Shown piece by piece: positions 58,301 to 60,701 of a stretch of DNA of 64,000 nt. The notes beneath the pieces were generated by a model. It worked only from the letters and a program-made list of their open reading frames with translations. It ran no database searches and was not told where the DNA came from. The stretch comes from Sabethes cyaneus (lineage: Eukaryota; Arthropoda; Insecta; Diptera; Culicidae): assembly GCF_943734655.1 (NCBI RefSeq), contig NC_071354.1, forward strand, positions 58,755,544 to 58,819,543. Direction: 5' to 3'. A program made the position numbers and the translations under genes. How positions within the stretch are numbered: the stretch's first letter is position 1; every line of letters begins with the position of its first letter.

Positions 58301-60701
58301 TCCAAAAATAGTTTGGATGTAATTTTGCAGTTATTTTGTATTTCAAGTGGATGAAATAGGGCCATTTTTTTGCGTTGTAACGTCACGAAAAAGGTGTACT
58401 TTTTAGCTTTCGAAGAAAAGTACAAATTCGAACAATCTAATAATCCGTATTCTCTTTGTACTCAAAAATACCTTTAAAACGGTGCCTAAAGAATGATGAT
58501 AAGTTAAGTAGAACCTAAGTTACAACTGATTGAAGCTCGCGTTGTAACGTCACGGCGGGCAGCCGGACGGATTCAAAACAAGTGAGACATAAGTAATAGC
58601 ATCGAAACCGTAAGACATAGCATTATAGTTGCTTCAGAAAAGTTTCTTCATTTAAAAAGCACTTTCTAGTGGTGAAAAAATATTCGGACATTAGGGTGTC
58701 CTCAAGCAGATACAAAAAATATTTTCTCTATTGTAATTCAGAAATGATTGCTGCCTACAGAAAATTTGTAAAAAAACTAATTTCAAGAAACTTCGTTGAA
58801 TACTGAAGATTTATATTTCTTACATGAAAAAAGTTATAGAGCAAAACTCTTAGGGACACCCTAAAAAAAAATTTTTTTCGATCTAGTTCTACAATAACGC
58901 TTCGTACGCCTTTTAGATGTTCTAAGAAATTGGTAATCGAGTTAAATTGCACATTTTCGTCGAAGATAGTAGAAATCTATCTTTTTTCCCTAAGGAGCTA
59001 TCCCTTGTTTCTTTTATTTATACATGTTCACCTACGGTTGCCTTCATATTTTTTTTTAGATTTTCCACAGTCGTCTACCCTAAGTTGTACATGGTGGAAT
59101 ACAACATAAATTAACTCAAAAAAAAAACAAATGAGATTACCTGCTCATAGCTGCTCTCCCCCGAGATACACCCTCTTAAAGAGTACATATAAAAATAAAA
59201 AAGCCAGTGATAGTTTCTATTTTCGACAAAAATGTGCAATTTAATTAGATTACCAATTTCTTAGAACATTTGTAAGCCATACGAAGGGTTATTAAAGTGC
59301 TAGATCGAAAAATTTTTTTTAAGAGTGTCCCTAAGAGTTTGGCTCTATAACTTTTTTTATGTAAGAAATATCAATCTTAAGCATTCAACAAAGTTTCTTA
59401 AAATTAGTTTTTCTACAAATTTTCTGTAGACAGCAACCATTTCTGACTTAAAATAGAGAAAATATTTTTTGTATCTGCTTGAGGACACCCTAATGTCCGA
59501 ATATTTTTTCACCACTAGAAAGTGCTTTTTAAATGAAGAAACTTTTCTGAAGCAACTATTATGCTATGTCTTAAGGTTTCGTTGCTATTACTTATGTCTC
59601 ACTTTCTTAGCATCCCTCCCACAGCGCGACGTAATTTGTGAACAACCCCACAATTACGTAGGCGAAATAGTGAAAGACAAATTAACAACACATTTTTGGA
59701 TTATCCCTCATGTACAGAGGGCAGCAACAGCGATAATTAACGAATATTAAATGAACAGATTTTTCGTGACGTTACAACGGAGCTACGACCCTCTCTGTGC
59801 AAAGCAGAGCGTTGTAACGTCACGAAAAGTAAAAGCTGTTTAAAAATTAACTTCACTAACTATCGGAATTCTGAAAACGGCAAGTTGTTCAGTATTCATC
59901 TCTTATCAAATCATAGAAGAAAATCTTTAGATAAAATTTGAAAGAGAGCAGAATTTTCATGTTTTTTAACAGAAGAACCAAAAGACGTATTTCTGGCGCG
60001 TTGTAACGTCACGCTACATATTTGCTTTCCAAAACAATCTGGGCAAAGCAAATGCTATTAATTTGTCCACTTTTAATAGGAAATTTTATGCTCTTTCCAA
60101 ATATATAATAATATTGGGGGGTTTCTCAACGATTTTCCCAGCTAAAACATAAATACTGTGCAAAGAAAAGTCAAAACGTTGTAACGTCACGGCGGAATGT
60201 GTCAAATATTTTTTGCTTATCACCTAACAACTTATCCAAATTTATATTGTTTGTTTTATGAGCCTCTCAATAAATTAAATTCACAGATCGAGTTTACCTA
60301 GTTTACAGCTTTTACCGCATTTTATTATATTATTTACCGCTTTTACATTTACTACTTTTTATTATATTATTTTACATTTTGGATAGAGCAAGAAATACTT
60401 GTGGTTTATCGATCAATTTTTGTTCATTCGCACAAATATATACTTTTATGAGTGATTTTTATCTGGCTATAATCTTTACTTTGCCAACACGAATGCAAAG
60501 TATCATTTTCGCAATTAAAAGCACGTTTTGCAGCTTATTGCGAAACAAAAGCCGTGCAATGCAAAGCGCGATAAAAATTATCGATTATAACCCGACAACG
60601 ATCTCTTATTTCAAAGCCGCAACTTACCCGTGATACGCAAGAAGTGAGATGAGAAAAAATATACACGCCAGGACATCCGCTCGCCCGACAATACCGGTCA
60701 C
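7131..60701 (-). CDS. Tmtc1: TMTC-family gene (TMTC1-like), partial, six internal exons
   Basis: TMTC proteins are ER membrane proteins with N-terminal transmembrane helices and C-terminal TPRs; TMTC1-4 of animals are known O-mannosyltransferases acting on cadherin domains. Six minus-strand exons (60701-60628, 36640-36320, 36234-36045, 17841-17720, 7684-7520, 7388-7131) join in phase at every junction (phases 2, 2, 0, 2, 2) into about 376 codons without a stop. Landmarks in order: GIVGRADVLACIFF, SMLAKETGITVFLL, the DUF1736 block (WWLLLCPSTLSHDW), VAERVLYIPS, then TPRs starting at LPHNAKMHYNFGNFL. The first exons (start codon, catalytic acidic loop) and the last TPR exons fall outside the window. 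The TMTC1 assignment rests on recalled similarity around the SG-x-x-TLPHNAK region; another subfamily is possible. Two introns exceed 18 kb and are full of transposons. Confidence 0.9.
7520..7684 (-). CDS. Tmtc1: TMTC exon: transmembrane segment and start of TPR linker
   Basis: A 165-nt exon, acceptor ccatttcag before base 7684, donor GTAAGC after base 7520. It begins LGSVLLTVYGAQQIW, continues with a hydrophobic helix (VLVFCILLLASGCL) and ends with the W-S-S-R-E-A-L-L-R motif that precedes the TPRs in the family. The first base (C) completes Ser with AG from the 17720 exon, giving IPS-LGS; most relatives I recall have IPS-MGF or similar here, so the divergence after Ser is mild but real. It is separated from the TPR exon by a 131-bp intron. 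Confidence 0.92.
   Translation of the reverse strand, partial: LGKRPLDRVWCSTDMGTVAEATKTCTRILHTTACLRMSENSFPQPGLELTGSIA
8095..9053. mobile_element. Non-autonomous DNA element with 28-bp TIRs (TAGGG...CCTGGGGTAAT)
   Basis: The ends are inverted copies: TAGGGGCACCTGGGGTAAT on the left and, reversed, TAGGGTAGCCTGGGGTAAT on the right, both continuing into A/T-GCACCGT (about 24 of 28 positions agree). The interior has no coding capacity but several GGTGCA-TTTT-GCCCC phrases in both orientations (about 8463, 8490, 8832), typical of subterminal repeats. No clear target duplication was seen. About 0.96 kb; superfamily undetermined. Confidence 0.65.
9054..10361. other. AT-rich intronic DNA
   Basis: No gene or element boundary recognised. 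One more GGTGCATATAGTACCCC phrase (about 9358) suggests further remains of the family at 8095-9053. Short ORFs here are chance. Confidence 0.4.
10362..10437 (-). repeat. tRNA-like sequence, probable SINE head or tRNA pseudogene
   Basis: On the minus strand the sequence GTGGG-TGCGAAC-CCCAC forms a perfect 5-bp T arm with a 7-nt loop, preceded by a D-arm-like AGTTTAATCAGTAAAACAC. The acceptor strands (TGGTCGT and CTGCCAT) do not pair, so this is not a functional tRNA gene; a tRNA-derived SINE or pseudogene fits better. Confidence 0.45.
10720..11525. repeat. TC-rich degenerate satellite, left block
   Basis: Pyrimidine-rich array of degenerate units close to TTTGTCTTCTC (about 11 bp) on the plus strand, interrupted by an inverted repeat at 11211-11295. 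Open frames (Leu/Phe/Ser-rich) are artefacts. The array resumes at 14294 beyond the LINE at 11530-14293, so the LINE probably inserted into it. Confidence 0.8.
11211..11295. mobile_element. Foldback hairpin of about 85 bp
   Basis: Near-perfect inverted repeat: left arm GGAAATTAACTAAAAAGAAA continuing about 40 nt, right arm its reverse complement with one or two mismatches, spacer about 5 nt. It lies immediately after CTTAGTAGAATACGAAACC, a 19-mer that recurs inverted at 22087-22105. Probably a small foldback MITE inserted in the satellite. Confidence 0.65.
11530..14293 (-). mobile_element. 5'-truncated non-LTR retrotransposon, CR1/Jockey type
   Basis: Minus-strand LINE holding the end of an endonuclease and a complete reverse transcriptase domain (see ORF2). 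The 5' end breaks off inside the endonuclease around 14293, where the TC-rich satellite resumes. The 3' UTR is short (11530-11599). Target duplications could not be read because the flanks are repetitive. Relatively young: only one stop codon interrupts the frame. Confidence 0.85.
11600..14293 (-). pseudogene. LINE ORF2: APE endonuclease (partial) and reverse transcriptase
   Basis: One frame runs from about 14293 to the stop at 11600, interrupted once by TAG at 13265-13267. N-terminal part: APE-type endonuclease with the VVGDFNLPNLNW motif, its N-terminus missing. Then the RT: LSPGPDTLSNKLL, HKKGSRSDVENYRAI, TDMSKAFDSV, SGVPQGSHLGPLLF and catalytic IYADDVKIF, followed by the LNINPDKCSVMTFSRK thumb. 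The copy lacks its 5' end and cannot make a full protein. The same family arrangement occurs on the plus strand at 51900-54791. Confidence 0.88.
14294..15390. repeat. TC-rich degenerate satellite, middle block
   Basis: Continuation of the TTTGTCTTCTC-type array on the right side of the LINE insertion, carrying a 109-bp MITE at 14644-14752. Long Leu/Phe/Ser open frames on the plus strand reflect composition only. Confidence 0.8.
14644..14752. mobile_element. 109-bp pogo/Tc1-type MITE with TA duplication
   Basis: Left end CAGATATACCTCGATAGTAC, right end (reversed) CAGGTATATCTCGATAGTAC: TIRs of 24 bp with two mismatches. TA dinucleotides flank it at 14642-14643 and 14753-14754, as expected for Tc1/mariner-superfamily insertion. 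It sits inside the TC-rich satellite and carries a second internal copy of CCTCGATAGTACG. Confidence 0.85.
15391..15849. other. Non-satellite island between TC-rich blocks
   Basis: About 460 bp of mixed composition separating two satellite blocks. It contains the tRNA-like sequence at 15590-15703 and probably represents a separate SINE-type insertion. Confidence 0.4.
15590..15703 (-). repeat. tRNA-like sequence, probable SINE
   Basis: The minus strand carries GGTTCGAATCC, a perfect polymerase III B-box, about 45 nt downstream of GTGGTTCAAAGGTTCATCAC, a D-arm/A-box-like stretch. Spacing is larger than in a normal tRNA and the T stem is imperfect. A tRNA-derived SINE or pseudogene is more likely than a functional tRNA. 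Confidence 0.45.
15850..16215. repeat. TC-rich degenerate satellite, right block
   Basis: Third block of the TTTGTCTTCTC-type array, same orientation as the others, fading into ordinary AT-rich DNA near 16215. Confidence 0.7.
16584..17130. mobile_element. MITE with CCGAGCAG-AGCGAAGAGC TIRs
   Basis: Left end CCGAGCAGAAGCGAAGAGCA and right end (reversed) CCGAGCAGGAGCGAAGAGCA, both continuing AAATAATAT, give TIRs of about 29 bp. The interior is AT-rich and full of GTTATT/AATAAC repeats in both orientations, a typical subterminal-repeat pattern. No coding capacity; no clear target duplication. About 547 bp. Confidence 0.8.
17720..17841 (-). CDS. Tmtc1: TMTC exon: AERVLYIPS motif
   Basis: A 122-nt exon (40 codons plus two bases). 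Acceptor ctcaaaacag after a TC-rich tract, before base 17841; donor GTAAGTG after base 17720. It encodes a hydrophobic helix (HVPVVLGFLLLVLPFLPATN) and then VGFVVAERVLYIP, the most diagnostic TMTC motif. Entry phase 0 matches the end of the 36045 exon (ILDFE), and the last two bases AG join C of the 7684 exon to give Ser. A 207-codon plus-strand ORF covers it antisense but has no protein signature. Confidence 0.94.
17842..19934. other. Intronic DNA, mixed composition
   Basis: GC is somewhat higher than in flanking repeats between 17850 and 18800, perhaps original intron sequence. It includes a G run near 18030. No additional TMTC exon is needed here, since phases close between 36045 and 17841. 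ORFs at 18405-18671 (minus) and 19142-19522 (plus) match nothing I recognise. Confidence 0.4.
19935..20110 (-). mobile_element. Possible RTE (JAM-like) 5' region relic
   Basis: Contains GCAAAGTCTGTCG followed by AGAAGGTCAAGT; a similar phrase (GCGAAGTCTGTCG...AAGGGTCAAGTCT) recurs at 38733-38768 next to the RTE relic inside the hAT-type element. The assignment is inferred from that shared phrase only, and orientation is uncertain. Confidence 0.3.
20159..20265. mobile_element. 107-bp MITE of the CCCAAGTAACAAT family
   Basis: Left end CCCAAGCAACAATGTG...TTTTATTATACTCTTATGG; right end (reversed) CCAAGTAACAATTTGGGTTTTATTACGCACTTATG. TIRs of about 36 bp make up most of the element. The terminal 15 bp match the 1.14-kb element at 22302-23441, so this is a miniature relative. 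Confidence 0.75.
20451..20570. repeat. Tandem repeat of 31-bp CGCGTAAA units
   Basis: Two consecutive copies (20489-20519, 20520-20550) of a unit containing CGCGTAAA, then an A run, CCGCGTAAATTCCGAAATT, with partial and inverted (TTTTTACGCG) units at both edges. Probably a terminal repeat piece of an unidentified element. Confidence 0.7.
20880..21800 (-). pseudogene. RTE reverse transcriptase relic
   Basis: Minus-strand fragments match the RTE RT core: SSIAKYFVG, QYQAGFIGVP, QIFALRHILQKC and HHIFVDFRTACNSVERDQL, equivalent to the better preserved copies at 33110-33450 and 42980-43540. Multiple frameshifts; the aspartate of the second catalytic motif is not retained. A 135-bp foldback element interrupts it at 21163-21297, splitting FVG from QYQAGF. 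Confidence 0.8.
21163..21297. mobile_element. 135-bp foldback MITE inside the RTE relic
   Basis: Nearly the whole insert folds on itself: TAGGGCAATTTGCC...GTTGTTTTTCAAATAATATT on the left, and TAGGGTAATTTGCC...GTTGTTTTTCAAATAATATT read from the right. It sits exactly between the FVG and QYQAGF codons of the RTE relic. Compared with the intact RTE copy at 33148, a few host bases (CTGCCC) are missing or absorbed into the ends. Confidence 0.8.
21843..21975. mobile_element. Fragment related to the 22302-23441 element
   Basis: Matches the start of that element (TTCTAAAACCCCTTAG..., then TTTTATTACGATATTAGTC) but lacks the terminal CCCAAGTAACAA. A truncated or eroded copy. Confidence 0.5.
22113..25940 (+). 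pseudogene. LOA/R1-type non-LTR retrotransposon ORF2 with RNase H, degraded
   Basis: Plus-strand LINE. It begins inside ORF2 (ITDAYNTNCPVNTRTVCRDV), continues after a nested DNA element as NLRRKARRLFNKAKITSNWE, then the RT (KSPGPDGILP, LDIEDAFDNTSF, KGCPQGG, YADDVVLIVRG), the LNWAAHLDYAVKIA and RPRITYAAVLWW blocks typical of LOA/R1-like elements, an RNase H domain (FFTDGSK, FTDSQAAL, GHCGIEGNEFADNLA; D, D, H/D residues visible) and a CRFC...H....C zinc motif near 25725-25785. Several frameshifts and stops; the endonuclease is missing. LOA is my best clade guess from the RT tail and RNase H. Confidence 0.82.
22302..23441. mobile_element. 1.14-kb DNA element nested in the LOA-type ORF
   Basis: Ends are inverted: CCCAAGTAACAATTC on both sides (15 bp perfect, continuing as TAAAG and CAAAT). 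The interior has no transposase but TTTTATTA-rich subterminal sequence. Joining the LOA sequence at 22301 to 23444 after removing one TT restores an uninterrupted frame (EML then SNLRRKARRLF), so the element is a clean insertion with a TT target duplication or TT-containing target. Relatives: 20159-20265, 21843-21975, 26020-26400, 31995-32171. Confidence 0.85.
26020..26400. mobile_element. Partial second copy of the 22302-23441 element
   Basis: Aligns over most of its length with 22590-23100, for example GCTGCTATTATGAAGAA, GGCCATATTGCCAT and GCGCACATGTTGCA, with many substitutions. Its left edge near 25987 has CTACTTGGG. The LOA-type LINE therefore has related DNA-element sequence both inside it and just downstream. 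Confidence 0.65.
26546..26800. repeat. Divergent duplicated segment, copy A
   Basis: Parallels 27038-27330: AAAACTCAG...GTGTAGGCC-GAAGAAT-GTAAA and GACA-CAGCAA-TTCC-GTCAAGTTTTT in the same order. An old duplication or two remnants of one transposon; identity unknown. Confidence 0.5.
27038..27330. repeat. Divergent duplicated segment, copy B
   Basis: Same orientation as 26546-26800, with the conserved blocks ACTAAAACTCAG, GTGTAGGCCGTGAAGAATTG and CGACAGCAAGTTCCGGTCAA. About 40 bp longer because of small insertions. No coding capacity recognised. Confidence 0.5.
27331..30020. other. Intronic DNA, no gene seen
   Basis: Several small ORFs on both strands (27465-28191, 29466-29837) have no recognisable domain or splice context. 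A GC-richer patch at 29280-29400 could be original intron sequence. No transposon ends were found. Confidence 0.4.
30030..30560 (+). pseudogene. Tc1/mariner-type transposase relic
   Basis: Frames around 30170-30440 read GQYVFWPDKASSHYAK, then PKSLPQCAQSK in one frame and RPIEDFFGIL...VYKNNWR in another. This is the conserved FWPD-x-A-S-x-HYA / RP-I-E-x-FW region with the second and third catalytic acidic positions of mariner-like transposases. Frameshifts and stops show it is dead; no TIRs could be identified. Confidence 0.75.
30749..30914. repeat. Left terminal array, 15-bp units
   Basis: About eleven units of (A/G)AATGGCCGAA(A/T)CAC, with one irregular stretch near 30815-30830 (ATGGCATAACATATC). 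It is open as Met-Ala-Glu-Ser/Thr-Arg/Gln, which is not a gene. Followed by TGTCATATTCGACCG, also found at 49920. Confidence 0.9.
31066..31160. repeat. GC-rich hairpin block inside the Mutator-like element
   Basis: CTGCGGGGGGG, GCTG loop region, then CCCCCCCGCAG forms a strong hairpin (31066-31092), followed by a G+C-rich tract with GGCCTGCGGCCG. Base composition is utterly unlike the surrounding AT-rich DNA. Confidence 0.8.
31221..31616 (+). pseudogene. C-terminal fragment of a MULE-type transposase
   Basis: 131 codons, open to a TAA-type end. It contains HPTLWSNFKPIIDKLPRNTN-N, then NLEPWHQRWTTIVGAHHLSM and ELRVEQNAIKGNIL, the R-T/N-N-x-x-E-x-WH block seen at the C-terminus of MULE/FLYWCH-associated transposases, where sequences such as RTNNHVEGWHR are usual. 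The catalytic DDE region and the zinc finger are missing, so this is a remnant. The first Met is arbitrary. Its position between the inverted arrays ties the arrays to the Mutator superfamily. Confidence 0.68.
31734..31925. repeat. Right terminal array, 15-bp units inverted
   Basis: About thirteen units of TTCGGCC(A/T)TTCGTGA, the reverse complement of the left array, with a break at 31847-31865 (TGTGACTGTTATTGAAA). Confidence 0.9.
31995..32171. mobile_element. MITE of the CCCAAGTAACAAT family, degraded left end
   Basis: Right end GGAGTTGTTACTTGGG matches the family terminus; interior ATAATAAAACC and TTTTATTATGG phrases match too. The left end (CCCCATTGCAACAG) is a weak match. It lies between the Mutator-like element and an RTE relic. 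Confidence 0.55.
32172..34246 (+). pseudogene. RTE (JAM-like) retrotransposon relic
   Basis: Plus-strand, 5'-truncated in the endonuclease (DSDHYLVLV near 32217-32240) and internally scrambled. RT blocks: AAYKMLSQILLHRLSSIARQ, FVGQYQAV, ATTDHIFALRQILQKCREYN, HHIFVDFSAAYDTVEREQLW, RVSGTLSSSFESRRRLR, then EFIYLGSLV and ARWLNQVEADLRVS near the C-terminus. Several frameshifts and deletions; catalytic FADD is absent. The 3' end near 34246 has a CTCGG pentamer repeat. Confidence 0.82.
34247..36044. other. Intronic DNA, no gene seen
   Basis: Inverted fragments around TAACTCGAGTCGACTC (34247) and GGTCGACTCAGTCGAGTTA (34373) hint at a small eroded TIR element. CCTGACGTTTCGGCC with GGCCTTTTTCAAAGG (34872-34911) resembles a phrase I have met in other insect repeats. 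The region 35260-35600 has coding-like composition but no recognisable protein in either strand. Confidence 0.4.
36045..36234 (-). CDS. Tmtc1: TMTC exon: DUF1736 region, transmembrane
   Basis: A 190-nt exon. Acceptor cattcccgcag before base 36234; donor GTAATT after base 36045. Its first base completes Arg with CG from the preceding exon; it ends in phase 0 at LDFE. It encodes LLTFCYLAAFNWWLLLCP (membrane helix), then STLSHDWQMGSIPLVTS and SDPRNLLTF, the core of the DUF1736 signature, followed by a second helix (FIAFFAALLLVYRG). Only 85 bp separate it from the upstream exon. Confidence 0.95.
36320..36640 (-). CDS. Tmtc1: TMTC exon: AKETGITVF region
   Basis: A 321-nt exon. Acceptor ctcttttgcag (after a TC-rich tract) before base 36640; donor GTAAGTT after base 36320. 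The first base completes Gly with GG from the 60628 exon, giving AYHG-HNDEPDS. Membrane helix SLWLSILFGGLSMLAKETGI, then TVFLLNVAYDVYRNW, a charged loop (VRWSEETHQFGRR), another helix (VLLSMGVLLAVRLAL), and PKFSQQDNPTAFHPNMYVR leading into the DUF1736 block. The AKETGITV motif is shared by TMTC proteins. Confidence 0.95.
36641..38271. other. AT-rich intronic DNA
   Basis: No gene, RNA or transposon boundary recognised. Short ORFs at 37214-37619 on both strands have no recognised similarity. Confidence 0.4.
38272..38350. mobile_element. 79-bp hairpin MITE
   Basis: ACTGCCGCTACTCGCATA at the left and TATGCGAGTAGCGGCAGT at the right are exact inverses; the match continues as GCTGTCCCATTT / AAATGGGACTGT with a small mismatch. 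Reading ends as CTGCCGC...GCGGCAG leaves a TA at the left flank and TTTA at the right, compatible with a Tc1/pogo-type MITE. Confidence 0.75.
39060..40320 (+). pseudogene. RTE relic inside the hAT-type element
   Basis: Blocks near the RTE C-terminus are recognisable on the plus strand: ADDFARRLIR near 39064, VDGLVYVG near 39517, KADIQRHI near 39580, then GKLQ-TSHVVR (cf. RIRWAGHVAR) and QRARWLVQVYSDI at 40125-40235. Strongly degraded and interrupted by a MITE at 39213-39458. Confidence 0.6.
39213..39458. mobile_element. 246-bp MITE with GTTAAATCAGACC TIRs
   Basis: Left GTTAAATCAGACCGAGCCGA and right (reversed) GTTAAATCAGACCAGACCGA are inverted copies, 13 bp perfect then two mismatches. AT-rich interior, no coding. 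It splits the RTE relic, which itself lies in the hAT-type element. Confidence 0.78.
40541..41004 (-). pseudogene. Older LINE RT relic, downstream half
   Basis: Minus-strand RT: WIIEWLKSSLTERQASVQVD, SVPGVPQGSILCPLIFITYV, NDLAYRLSSG, then, in another frame, LKLIRVVSAALDCATLQNDI and WCYESGMAENIKKSKVISFTR. The catalytic YADD is lost by a small deletion and frameshift near 40850. The 9 bp at 40996-41004 are the left copy of the RTE target duplication; the upstream half resumes at 44186. Confidence 0.8.
41005..44185 (+). mobile_element. Near full-length RTE (JAM-like) element with 9-bp target duplication
   Basis: AATTATCCA occurs on both sides (40996-41004 and 44186-44194). Removing 41005-44185 and one copy joins the older minus-strand LINE in frame as HLGVPRWIIEWLKSS, which proves the boundaries. 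The 3' end carries the short TAAGTAAGTAA tail usual for RTE elements. Length 3,181 bp, close to the usual size of about 3.2 kb. The coding frame is broken by an internal deletion near 41990 and several frameshifts. Confidence 0.92.
41372..44162 (+). pseudogene. RTE ORF: endonuclease and reverse transcriptase, broken
   Basis: Starts MDWKLGTWNCRSLN, an APE endonuclease opening, with LQEVCWKSS, the GIFNAQV block (usually GDFNAQV, so the catalytic Asp is altered) and HHKYTWRSPN. Around 41990 some 30 codons are missing before SDHYLVMVKMR. Linker with KYRKKMQR-like basic stretch, then RT: KSAGKDGIGAELIK, a frameshift at about 42770, EGRSTTDQIFTLRQILQKGR, HHLFVDFKAAYDIIDRKELW, HRGLRQGDGLSCLLFNIAL, catalytic CFADDKDIIGRT, then YLGSLVTADND and RIRWAGHVARMPDNYPAKMV near the end. 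Not functional. Confidence 0.9.
44186..44345 (-). pseudogene. Older LINE RT relic, upstream half
   Basis: Minus strand: TVESHRQVDSIYLDFSKAF, then VIDKLSHLGVPRWII, the first catalytic-Asp block of an RT of CR1/L2/Jockey type. It continues across the RTE insertion into 41004-40541. Confidence 0.78.
44350..44880 (-). other. Possible LINE ORF1-like relic
   Basis: Two overlapping minus-strand frames (44828-44487 and 44595-44335) read LADVTDSVRAEIITLSSKPV, WLGNRLKPLNDREDLIAPN and, shifted, SPQAAKRPRGFDSAEQKS. The KRPR-type basic stretch and position directly upstream of the RT relic suggest ORF1 of the same LINE. This is inference; no zinc knuckle is visible. Confidence 0.3.
44907..45299. repeat. 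Perfect heptamer array (TACAAAA)56
   Basis: 393 bp of an unbroken 7-bp period, TACAAAA, with no substitution seen. Since 7 and 3 share no factor, a 7-codon peptide (KIQNTKY on plus, FCILYFV on minus) repeats and all these frames stay open; they are not genes. Confidence 0.97.
45300..49500. other. Intronic DNA, mostly unique
   Basis: Longest stretch without a recognised element. Composition at 47100-48820 is closer to the exons than to the transposons, so this may be original intron. ORFs at 47031-47571 and 48148-48819 show no domain, signal or splice pattern I recognise. A (GAC) trinucleotide run lies at 47668-47689. Confidence 0.45.
47668..47689. repeat. GAC trinucleotide microsatellite
   Basis: Seven perfect GAC units followed by GG. 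Confidence 0.9.
49501..50081. mobile_element. Short relative of the Mutator-like element
   Basis: Begins GGGCTGGTACCAAATGGCC and ends, reversed, GGGCTGGTACCGAATGTCC. Both ends run into degenerate 15-bp GGCCGAA-CAC units. Between 49823 and 50027 it matches the subterminal part of the larger element (GATTACCTACGAATGGCC; CATATTC-CCGAAAATATTCA; CTACCGCTCGTTC-G). It has no transposase and is interrupted by a 23-bp insertion at 49705. No target duplication was readable. Confidence 0.8.
49705..49727. mobile_element. Tail-only retrotransposon insertion with 15-bp duplication
   Basis: 23 bp of TAAA/TAAT repeats flanked by two exact copies of AAAAAGCTTGAAGTA (49690-49704 and 49728-49742). The insert resembles the AATAAATA-rich 3' tail of the LINE ending near 54945, as if only the tail had been reverse transcribed. 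Confidence 0.6.
50481..51319 (+). pseudogene. LINE ORF1 with PHD-type zinc finger, one frameshift
   Basis: The start MVCKKCNKHVNGNDQIVCRG opens a Cys4-His-Cys3-like finger: C-x2-C, C-x3-C, H-x2-C, then WMCNDC. PHD-like fingers are known in ORF1 of CR1-type elements. A frameshift near 50770 separates it from the C-terminal part (KVSAPSAPMSWG to PPEPPEEH, stop at 51319), which has a PNTPKRKRGN basic motif and an RRM-like block (FWIYLSAFHPRTSEDEIAAL). Likely an RNA-binding chaperone of the element. Confidence 0.78.
51900..54791 (+). pseudogene. LINE ORF2: APE endonuclease and reverse transcriptase, broken
   Basis: Endonuclease in the first frame: YDVIALCETWLDSRTV, NPNNSRKSIGGGV, IILGDFNLPGILW. 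The frame shifts near 52470. RT: NPGPDGVPSVFL, HKKGSKRDVSNHRGI, DQHGFISQRSTTTNLL, YTDLSAAFDKINHDI, SGIPQGSHLGPLIF, catalytic SYADDLKMF. A second frameshift near 54030, then LVNPEKCSIIAFSRK, SYIKDLGVI, stops at about 54174 and 54386, and the C-terminal block ALRRLSWRDPFCLPSYVSRC to about 54790. Compared with the copy at 11600-14293 it is longer but more damaged. Confidence 0.86.
54950..55085. repeat. Repeat shared with the right edge of the window
   Basis: GGGTACGGGAGGGTATTTTC here resembles GGGCACGGTAGGGTATTTTC at 63857, and CTACTAGAACTAGGCCATAG is close to the reverse complement of the CTATGGCCTAGTTCTAGTGG stretch near 63923. Two copies of an unidentified element. Confidence 0.5.
55219..56137. 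mobile_element. Foldback element with arms of about 230 bp
   Basis: Left arm (55219-55465) and right arm (55900-56137) are inverted copies: AGGGTG at the ends, AAACTTCTATCTCTTAACGG against CCCTTAAGAGATAGAAGTTT, and AATACCAGTTTTTCTAA against TTAGAAAAACTGGTATT. About 430 bp of spacer without coding capacity. Confidence 0.75.
56247..57280. mobile_element. Foldback element with GTGAGACATAAG ends, copy 1
   Basis: Arms of about 400 bp (56247-56650 and 56875-57280) are inverted copies, with shared blocks AAAAAGCACTTTCCAG, CAGAAATGATTGCTAC and CTTAGGGACACCCT. The right end GCTATTACTTATGTCTCAC is well preserved; the left is eroded (TGAGACATAATTAATAACAT). No coding capacity. Confidence 0.8.
57281..58371. 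other. AT-rich spacer between foldback copies, with A-rich degenerate repeat
   Basis: 57540-57900 is A-rich and holds degenerate GTCACAAGTCAAAA / CCAAGAGTCAAAAACCAAAA phrases, possibly an eroded short-period satellite. GAATCCGTCC at 57288-57297 is the inverse of GGACGGATTC at 58565-58574. No gene seen. Confidence 0.45.
58372..60191. repeat. Cluster of six GCGTTGTAACGTCACG motifs
   Basis: Exact 16-mer at 58372-58387, 58539-58554, 59809-59824 and 59998-60013; 15 of 16 bases at 60177-60191 and, inverted, at 59765-59779. The spaces between are unrelated AT-rich DNA, and one space holds a whole foldback element. The core TGACGTTACAACG includes TGACGT. The motifs may be subterminal transposase-binding repeats of an unidentified element, or protein-binding sites. 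Confidence 0.8.
58582..59602. mobile_element. Foldback element with GTGAGACATAAG ends, copy 2
   Basis: The ends are near-exact inverses: GTGAGACATAAGTAATAGCA at 58582 and TGCTATTACTTATGTCTCAC at 59602 (one mismatch). Arms of about 400 bp (58582-58985, 59207-59602), spacer about 220 bp. Same family as 56247-57280 but younger by arm identity. Confidence 0.88.
60628..60701 (-). CDS. Tmtc1: TMTC exon: GIVGRAD motif
   Basis: A 74-nt exon. Acceptor ctctaccattacag before base 60701; donor GTAAGTT after base 60628. It enters in phase 0 and ends with GG of a Gly codon completed 24 kb away at 36640. The 24 codons read VTGIVGRADVLACIFFLISL then LAYH: the G-R-A-D motif and following membrane helix are diagnostic for TMTC, where the preceding residues are normally HTEA at the end of the upstream exon. 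That exon was not found between here and 64000. Confidence 0.92.
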
